A DNA stretch of 64,000 nucleotides from Micromonospora avicenniae (GTDB lineage: Bacteria; Actinomycetota; Actinomycetes; Mycobacteriales; Micromonosporaceae): NCBI RefSeq assembly GCF_900156065.1, contig NZ_FTNF01000011.1:1-64000 (forward strand). Direction: 5' to 3'. Within the stretch, counting starts at the first letter, position 1, and each line of letters begins with the position of its first letter. Shown here one piece after another: positions 58,530 to 64,000 of this stretch. The notes below the pieces were generated by a model. That model had not been told where the DNA came from, did no database searches, and saw only the letters and a program-made list of their open reading frames with translations. The translations under genes were made by a program, and so were the position numbers.

Positions 58530-59711
58530 ATGGGGGACGAACAGCCAGGCGGGCTACTCAGGGCGCCCCGGGAACGGCAGCCGGTGGGCCTCCTGGAGCT
58601 CTTCTTCGACCTGGCGTTCGTCTTCGCCTTCACCCAACTCTCCCGAAAGCTGACCTCGGAGCTGACCTGGACGGGGGCGTACCAGACGCTCGTGCTGCTC
58701 CTCTCGGTGTGGTGGGTCTGGAGCCTTGCGGCGTGGCTCACGAACCGGTTGAACCCTCGCCACCCCACCGTCCAGGCGGTCGTCCTGGGCACGATGATCG
58801 CCAGTATCGCGATGGCAGCCCTTCTGGCCGACGCCTTCGACGAGCGCAGCATCGTATTCGCGAGCGTTTACGTCGTACTCCAGATCGCGATGGCGCTCTT
58901 CTTCGGCGTCGCCCTGCCCCAACCGGAAAGGCGCATCGGCTGGCGACTACTCATCTGGTCCACCGGCACCGGCCTGCTCTGGATCGCGGGCGGTGTCACC
59001 GGCGAGGCCGCACGCGCCGTGCTCTGGACCCTCGCCGCGGCGATCAATTACGCCGCGTTCACCCTCCGGTTTCCCGCCCCACGGCTCGGGCGGATAACCG
59101 CACCCGAGTGGCCCGTCGCCGCCGAGCACATGGCGGAGCGGCACCGCCAACTCTTCATCCTCGCCCTCGGCGAACTGATCCTCGTCACGGGACTCACCTT
59201 CACCCGGACGGACTTCACCGCCGACCGGATCGGCGCCTTCGCGGCCTCGATCCTCACCACCGTGCTCCTTTGGAGGATCTACGTCTTCCGCGCCGGAGAA
59301 CTACTTTCCGAAGCCATCGACGTCGCCGCCGATCCGATACGGCTGGCCCGCCCCATGGCACTCGCCCACCTGACGATGGTGGCCGGCGTGGTCGTCACCG
59401 CGGTCGGCGACGAACTCGTCATCACCCAACCGCTCGGCCACAGCGACCCGGCGTGGGTCGCCGTCCTTGTCGGCGGACCCGCGCTGTTCATCGTGGGACG
59501 GGCACTCCTGGAACACACGGTCTTCCGTCGGGTTTCGCCAGACCGACTGATCGCCCTGCTCACCCTGCTCGGGCTGGCGGCACCGCTGATGTTCGCCCCA
59601 CCACTGCTGGCCGCTGTCGTCCCCGCCGCTGTCCTCGCCGCCGTCGTCCTCTCCGATGCGTGGGACGCGCGAAAGCACCCGCCAGCCCCACCAGGGGACA
59701 GGCGGTCGTAG
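58530..59711 (+). CDS. LtrA-family membrane protein (low temperature requirement A)
   Basis: A 393-residue protein with about 11 hydrophobic segments. 'LLELFFDLAFVFAFTQLSRKL' at residues 20-42 and the later 'ERHRQLFILALGELILVTGL' are the two hallmark blocks of the LtrA family, named for a Listeria low-temperature gene; its biochemical role is unknown. The ATG at 58530 is chosen because the family's first block follows soon after; a GTG three bases upstream is also possible. Monocistronic by spacing. Confidence 0.9.
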   Translation: MGDEQPGGLLRAPRERQPVGLLELFFDLAFVFAFTQLSRKLTSELTWTGAYQTLVLLLSVWWVWSLAAWLTNRLNPRHPTVQAVVLGTMIASIAMAALLADAFDERSIVFASVYVVLQIAMALFFGVALPQPERRIGWRLLIWSTGTGLLWIAGGVTGEAARAVLWTLAAAINYAAFTLRFPAPRLGRITAPEWPVAAEHMAERHRQLFILALGELILVTGLTFTRTDFTADRIGAFAASILTTVLLWRIYVFRAGELLSEAIDVAADPIRLARPMALAHLTMVAGVVVTAVGDELVITQPLGHSDPAWVAVLVGGPALFIVGRALLEHTVFRRVSPDRLIALLTLLGLAAPLMFAPPLLAAVVPAAVLAAVVLSDAWDARKHPPAPPGDRRS

Positions 59712-59805
59712 CGGGACGCGTGCCGGGAAACCGCCTGACCGATAGGTGCTCGGAACCGACGGATCACACGATCAACGTTCAAAGCCGGCGCGCTAGGCTG
59801 CCTGC

Positions 59806-60879
59806 GTGGATCAAGAAGACCGGATTGCCCTGTTCCTCGACTACGAGAACCTCGCCCTGGGGTTCCGTGACCACCACGGCGGAACGGCGTTCGACTTCCG
59901 ACCCGTCGCCGACGCCCTCGCCGAGCGGGGACGCGTGGTGGTTCGCCGGGCGTACGCGGACTGGTCGTACTTCGACGAAGACCGGCGCATGCTCACCCGC
60001 AACCACGTCGAACTCATCGAGATACCCCAGCGGATGGGGGCCTCCCGCAAGAACGCCGCAGACATCAAGATGGCGGTCGACGCCGTGGAGCTGGCCTTCG
60101 AGCGGGACTACATCTCGACCTTCGTCATCTGCACCGGCGACAGCGACTTCACGCCGCTGGTCCACAAGCTCCGCGAGCTCAACAAGCGCGTCGTCGGCGT
60201 CGGCGTGGAGAAGTCCACCTCGGCGCTGCTGCCTCCCGCCTGCGACGAGTTCCTCTTCTACGACCGCCTCGAGGGCGTCGAGATCCCGCCCCCGCGGGCC
60301 CGCCGTACCCCGGCCGGTGCCGCCACCCAGGAGCCCCGGCAGGCGGTGCAGGCGGCCGAGCCCCAACCCGCGGTCGAGGAGTCCGTACGTGACGTCGAGG
60401 CACTCGCCGCGCTCGTGGCGCAGACGGTCGCCGGCCTGCAAGGCAGCTCCGGCGGCGAGGTGACCGCCTCGCGGCTGAAGCGGACCCTGCTGCGGAAGGA
60501 CCCCACGTTCAGCGAGTCCGACTACGGCTTCCGGACCTTCGGCGAGCTTCTGCGTCACCTCGCCGCGCACAACGTCATCGAACTGGCCGAGGGGCCCGCG
60601 AAGGGTGACCCCGAGGTGTCCCTGCCCGAGCACGGCGACCGGGAGACGGCCTTCGGGCTGCTCAGATCGGTAGTCGCCGACCTGGCGGGCGAGGGCGGAG
60701 CGGTGGCCCTCTCCGGCCTGAAGGATCAGCTCCGTCGGGCCCGGCCCGACTTCAGCGAGAAGAAGCTCGGCTACCGCAGCTTCCTGCAGTTCTGCAAGGC
60801 GGCCGCCACGGCCGGCGCCGTTGCCCTGTCGTGGCACCCCGACGCCGACGACTACCTGCTCACGCCGCAGAGTCCCTGA
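59806..60879 (+). CDS. NYN-domain ribonuclease-like protein with two OST-HTH (LOTUS) domains
   Basis: A 357-residue protein. The NYN (PIN-like) nuclease domain spans about 5-150, with acidic residues in 'LFLDYENL' (Asp12), 'AADIKMAVDAVELAF' and 'CTGDSDFTPLVHKLRE'. A proline/alanine linker (160-200) follows, then two OST-HTH/LOTUS modules at about 205-275 and 280-352 ('LKRTLLRKDPTFSESDYGFRTFGELLRHL', 'LKDQLRRARPDFSEKKLGYRSFLQFCKA'). This domain set, common in bacteria and in eukaryotic RNA regulators, points to RNA binding and cleavage. GTG start. The target is unknown. Confidence 0.9.
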   Translation: MDQEDRIALFLDYENLALGFRDHHGGTAFDFRPVADALAERGRVVVRRAYADWSYFDEDRRMLTRNHVELIEIPQRMGASRKNAADIKMAVDAVELAFERDYISTFVICTGDSDFTPLVHKLRELNKRVVGVGVEKSTSALLPPACDEFLFYDRLEGVEIPPPRARRTPAGAATQEPRQAVQAAEPQPAVEESVRDVEALAALVAQTVAGLQGSSGGEVTASRLKRTLLRKDPTFSESDYGFRTFGELLRHLAAHNVIELAEGPAKGDPEVSLPEHGDRETAFGLLRSVVADLAGEGGAVALSGLKDQLRRARPDFSEKKLGYRSFLQFCKAAATAGAVALSWHPDADDYLLTPQSP

Positions 60880-60974
60880 CCACCGCACCGAGTAACCGGT
60901 GCGGGAGTTGACGGCACGGCCGGATTCCCGCCGGAAAGTCCGTCGAGTGGAACCGGTACGCCGCGCGCGGTGTC

Positions 60975-61556
60975 ATGAGTGTGACCGAGCCGGAGGTTCC
61001 ACTGGACGACGACGAGTCCGTCAAGCGCGCGCAGCACGGTGACCTGGAGGCGTACGAACTCCTGGTCGCCCGGCACACCGCGTCCGCGTACCGGACGGCG
61101 GTCCTGCTCGGCGCCGGTTCGGACGCGGAGGACGTCGTCCAGGAGGCGTTCGTGAAGGGATACCGCAAGCTCGCCCGCTACCGGGGAGAGTCGTCCTTCC
61201 GGTCATGGCTGCTGGCCATCGTGGCGAATGAGACCCGCAACCTGCACCGGTCCCGCACCCGGCGCGACGGCCTCGTCCTGCGGGCGGCGGCCGCCGACCC
61301 GGACCCGGCGATCGAGGGGGACAGCGCCGTCGGCGCCGTACTCGCCGCCGAGCGTCGGACGATGCTGGTGGAGGCGCTCCGCCGGCTGCCCGCGAAGGAC
61401 CGCGAGGTGATCGTCTGCCGGTACTTCCTCGACCTCAACGAGGACGAGACGGTGACGATGCTCGGCTGGCCACGCGGCACCGTCAAGTCGCGGACGTCCC
61501 GGGCGCTCGCCAAGCTACGCGCCATGCTCGACCTCCAGGAGGTCCGTCATGGATGA
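60975..61556 (+). CDS. ECF sigma factor (RpoE-like)
   Basis: A 193-residue extracytoplasmic-function sigma factor. Region 2 spans about 28-95 ('AEDVVQEAFVKGYRKLARYRGESSFRSWLLAIVANETRN') and region 4 about 125-185 ('LRRLPAKDREVIVCRYFLDLNEDETVTMLGWPRGTVKSRTSRALAKLR'). ATG at 60975. The next gene overlaps by 8 bp and encodes a membrane protein likely to act as its anti-sigma factor, so this is a surface-signal switch. The target promoter is unknown. Confidence 0.92.
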   Translation: MSVTEPEVPLDDDESVKRAQHGDLEAYELLVARHTASAYRTAVLLGAGSDAEDVVQEAFVKGYRKLARYRGESSFRSWLLAIVANETRNLHRSRTRRDGLVLRAAAADPDPAIEGDSAVGAVLAAERRTMLVEALRRLPAKDREVIVCRYFLDLNEDETVTMLGWPRGTVKSRTSRALAKLRAMLDLQEVRHG

Positions 61557-62268
61557 CCTCGAGAGACAGTTGCGCGACCTGTCCCCGTGGCTGCACACGC
61601 CGGAAACGCCCGACGTGACCGCCCGCGTACGCGCCCGGCTCGCCGTACCCGCGCCGCAGCCACGCCGATGGCGCTACTACCTCGCCGCGCTGCTGGTCGC
61701 GCTGCTCGTCGGGTTGCTGCCGCCGGGACGGGCCGCCCTCGCCGGGGCCGTGACGGGGTTGCTGCGGTTCGCCGGCGTCACCATCGAGACCGCGCCCGCG
61801 CCGGAGCCGCCCGCGGGTGCCCCTTCGCCGCTGCCGTCCCAACGGTCCCTGCCCCTCGACGAGGCGCAGGGGAAGGTGCGGTTCCCGCTGCGTGGACCGG
61901 CCGCACTGGGAGCGCCCGAGCAGGTGCTGGTGGCCGACCCGGACAGCACTGGCGCGTACCGGGTGGCGTCGCTGCTCTATCGCGGGGGCACCCTGCGTCT
62001 CGACGCGTTCGACGGTCGAGTCGACCCCGTCTACCTGAAGCGGATCAGCGGCCCGGGGACCGAGTGGGTACAGGTGAACGGGGCGTTCGCCATCTGGGTC
62101 GCCGGCCCGCACGAACTGACCTATGTGGACCGATTCGGGGTGACCCGGGTGGAGACCGCGCGGCTTGCCGCCTCGACCCTGATCTGGGAGGAGGCGGGTG
62201 TGACCTACCGGCTCGAGAGTGATCTTCCCAAGGCGGAGGCCGTCGGGATCGCCGCCTCCGTGTGGTAG
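61549..62268 (+). CDS. Probable anti-sigma factor, single-pass membrane protein
   Basis: A 239-residue protein. The cytoplasmic head (1-42; 'DDLERQLRDLSPWLHTPETPDVTARVRARL') resembles the short N-terminus of anti-sigma partners, and one membrane helix spans about 43-60 ('YYLAALLVALLVGLLPPG'). The external part ends in a strand-rich domain ('EWVQVNGAFAIWVAGPHELTYVDRFGVTRVETARLA'). It overlaps the sigma-factor gene by 8 bp. No HXXXCXXC zinc motif is present, so it is not a ZAS-type anti-sigma. Role inferred from linkage. Confidence 0.75.
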   Translation: MDDLERQLRDLSPWLHTPETPDVTARVRARLAVPAPQPRRWRYYLAALLVALLVGLLPPGRAALAGAVTGLLRFAGVTIETAPAPEPPAGAPSPLPSQRSLPLDEAQGKVRFPLRGPAALGAPEQVLVADPDSTGAYRVASLLYRGGTLRLDAFDGRVDPVYLKRISGPGTEWVQVNGAFAIWVAGPHELTYVDRFGVTRVETARLAASTLIWEEAGVTYRLESDLPKAEAVGIAASVW

Positions 62269-62391
62269 CGGAGTGGGCCGCCCGACGGCAACGCCGGTCC
62301 GGGTACGGAACCTGAGGCGCTCGACCGGTGTCCGGACAGTGGCGGGCAACCGCCTGCCATCGGCGGGCCGGGCGTTCAACGGGAGGGCGAG

Positions 62392-62907
62392 ATGGGTGTG
62401 TGGCGAAGGTTCCTGCTTCCGGCGTCGGTGATTCTGCTGGCCGGCTGCACCACGACGACCGGGCCGACCGAGCCCGCGTCCGTGCCGGTTGCGACCCCGG
62501 CCGGTGGCGCCGGGACCGGCTGCGACTCGCGGATCGAGACCGGGTCCCTGCCCGAGTGGGCGCGCACCGGGTTCAGCGGAGACGCCCGGATGCCGCACGT
62601 CATGGGCGACAACGGTGACATCGTCGCGGCGCTGTTCGGTCATCCCCTGAGGTTGAACAGGACGGACGGATCGAGTAACAAGGTTCTCTGGGTCTCCCGT
62701 CCTGCCGTCAACTCGCCCGATCCGACGGTGTCGCCCGACCTGGAGATCACCGCCATCCTGGCCGGCACCGACACCCGGGTGACCCGGGAGGTCACCGGCG
62801 GTCCGGGCCCATCGAGCCTCGATCTGCCGCAGGCGGGCTGCTGGCGGCTCGAGCTGCACTGGTCGGGGCACACCGACACGATGGACCTGGTGTACGCGGA
62901 GAGCTAG
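62392..62907 (+). CDS. Lipoprotein, function unknown
   Basis: A 171-residue exported protein. Lipobox LAGC ('VILLAGCTTTTG') after a short signal, then a Pro/Ala/Thr spacer. The mature domain has two further Cys ('GTGCDSRI' and 'QAGCWRLELHWSGH') and strands ending 'MDLVYAES'. Similar small lipoproteins occur in actinomycetes, with no assigned role. ATG behind GGAGGGCGAG. It follows the sigma/anti-sigma pair by 123 bp and may be one of its targets. Confidence 0.72.
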   Translation: MGVWRRFLLPASVILLAGCTTTTGPTEPASVPVATPAGGAGTGCDSRIETGSLPEWARTGFSGDARMPHVMGDNGDIVAALFGHPLRLNRTDGSSNKVLWVSRPAVNSPDPTVSPDLEITAILAGTDTRVTREVTGGPGPSSLDLPQAGCWRLELHWSGHTDTMDLVYAES

Positions 62908-63091
62908 TGGACGCCCCGGCCGACGGCCGTCGGCCGGGGCAGCCACGATGGTGGCGCACGTTCCCTGACAACCCGTCAGTATTGGTGTGCGTCGATCGGG
63001 TGTTCGGTCTGTCGATGCGGCCTGCCTGGCGGATATGACGTCATGTGATTGCTTGATTGCCATGCGTGTCTTGGAATGACATCGTGCGGCC

Positions 63092-64000
63092 ATGAGCGTC
63101 TCCGGCCGGGAACTCGACGTCCAGTCGCTGCACCCCTTCTACACCGACGCCGACGGTGTCACCCGGCCGCCTGGCCCGGACAAGCACCCCGACTACGTCC
63201 GGTTCGCCGCCACCGGCTCGGGCGTCGTGCCGGTGGTCCGCCAGGTCGCCGGTGAGCTGGTCCCGGCCCTGCTGATCTGCCGGTACGCCGACGTGCGGGA
63301 GGTGCTGCGCAGGCAGGACGTGTTCTCGCGGGCCGCCGCCGTGCCCACCGACCAGATCGACGTGACGGGGACGGTGCTCGGCATGGACGGCGCGGAGCAC
63401 GCGCGGGTACGCGGCACCGTCAAGGATGCCTTCACCAGATCCGAGGTGGCCCGACGCGCTGCCCTGGTGCGGGCCTCGGCCGAGGCGCACCTGGCCGCGA
63501 TGACCGCCCGTGAGCAGCCGGCCGACCTGGTCCGGGACTTCGCCGTCCCACTGGCTCTGGACGTGATCTGCGACCAGCTCGGCCTGCCGCACGAGGAACG
63601 GCTCCAGTTCCGGCGGTGGGGCGACATGTTCCTCGGAGCAGGCGACCTCAGCCGCGACGACGCCGCCCGGTCGGCCGCCGAGATGGGCGGCTACCTGTGG
63701 GAGCAGCTCGAACGACGCCGAGGCTGCCCCGCCGATGACCTGCTGAGCAGGATCGCCACCAACGCGGCGGACCAGCCGATGGACGTGCAGATCAAGCTGC
63801 CGATCTCGCTGGTGGTGGGCGGCTGGGAAACCACCGCCAGTTCGATCGCCACCTTCGTGTACGTGTTGCAGAGCCGTCCCTACCGGGACGGCCGGACCGG
63901 CTGGGAACACCTGCTCGACCACCCGGGACAGGTGGACTCCGCCGTGACCGAACTGGAGCGGCTCCACTCCACCGCCAACGGCGACGACATGCCGCGCCGG
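63092..64000 (+). CDS. Cytochrome P450, cut by the window end
   Basis: The first 303 residues of a bacterial P450, open to the window end. 'ICRYADVREVLRRQDVFSR' is the B-helix region and 'MDGAEHARVRGTVKDAFT' the C-helix His/Arg segment that contacts haem. The I-helix reads 'VVGGWETTASSI' (the AGXXT position has Gly-Trp-Glu-Thr-Thr) and the K-helix E-X-X-R is 'ELER'. The haem-Cys loop lies beyond the window. ATG at 63092. The gene starts about 185 bp after the lipoprotein gene. Partner ferredoxin and substrate are unknown. Confidence 0.9.
   Translation, partial: MSVSGRELDVQSLHPFYTDADGVTRPPGPDKHPDYVRFAATGSGVVPVVRQVAGELVPALLICRYADVREVLRRQDVFSRAAAVPTDQIDVTGTVLGMDGAEHARVRGTVKDAFTRSEVARRAALVRASAEAHLAAMTAREQPADLVRDFAVPLALDVICDQLGLPHEERLQFRRWGDMFLGAGDLSRDDAARSAAEMGGYLWEQLERRRGCPADDLLSRIATNAADQPMDVQIKLPISLVVGGWETTASSIATFVYVLQSRPYRDGRTGWEHLLDHPGQVDSAVTELERLHSTANGDDMPRR

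Overview
The window is very GC-rich with a strong third-position G/C bias, GTG and ATG starts behind GGAGG-type ribosome sites, and chains of 4-bp ATGA/GTGA overlaps. Gene content (caa3/bc respiratory genes, an IdeR-type iron box, NYN/OST-HTH protein, ChaB, Holin-X, LtrA and Tat-exported PhoD proteins) points to an actinomycete. The fragmentary repeat protein at the left edge and the general style suggest Micromonosporaceae, but that placement is an inference.

Layout. 1-1042: a decayed left edge with a repeat-protein fragment and a frameshifted small ORF. 1043-16632: a divergent aromatic-acid island. The minus-strand arm encodes 4-hydroxybenzoate hydroxylase, an MFS permease, a benzaldehyde-type dehydrogenase, a benzoylformate-type decarboxylase and a four-gene NitT/TauT-like ABC importer. 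The plus-strand arm is pcaIJHGBDC plus an IclR regulator. Together they can take a (4-hydroxy)aryl-glyoxylate to the aldehyde, 4-hydroxybenzoate, protocatechuate and beta-ketoadipyl-CoA; only the thiolase (pcaF) is missing. Two phased pairs of 15-bp IclR-type boxes sit between the arms. 16678-23769: assorted genes (HEAT-repeat protein, aldo/keto reductase, TetR regulators, DsbA-like oxidoreductase with a double 21-bp operator, cupin, Holin-X, ChaB), ending in two gene remnants fused head to head.

23965-38984: a metallophosphoesterase, then a respiratory island. It holds System-I cytochrome c maturation genes (ccmC, E, F, G, H) on the minus strand, facing away from a caa3-type oxidase, CtaG, small cytochromes c and a bc complex (qcrCAB) on the plus strand. 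39001-41503: the most novel locus. A protein joining a uracil-DNA-glycosylase-like domain to an R-S-ExE ADP-ribosyltransferase domain is divergent from a macrodomain protein, and both promoters carry a similar DNA-damage-type motif. 41573-45416: a secreted vanadium haloperoxidase-like protein, a small membrane protein and a PrfH-RtcB ribosome/RNA repair pair.

45701-64000: secreted PhoD-type phosphatase, a secreted repeat protein, a hydrolase, Kup potassium transporter, siderophore-interacting protein under an iron box, Dps, a frameshifted small gene, a lipoprotein, a secreted HExxH peptidase, LtrA, a NYN/OST-HTH protein, an ECF sigma/anti-sigma pair, a lipoprotein, and a cytochrome P450 cut by the window end. 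I found no rRNA, tRNA, CRISPR array or intact insertion sequence. All family names rest on motif recognition by eye, with no database search.
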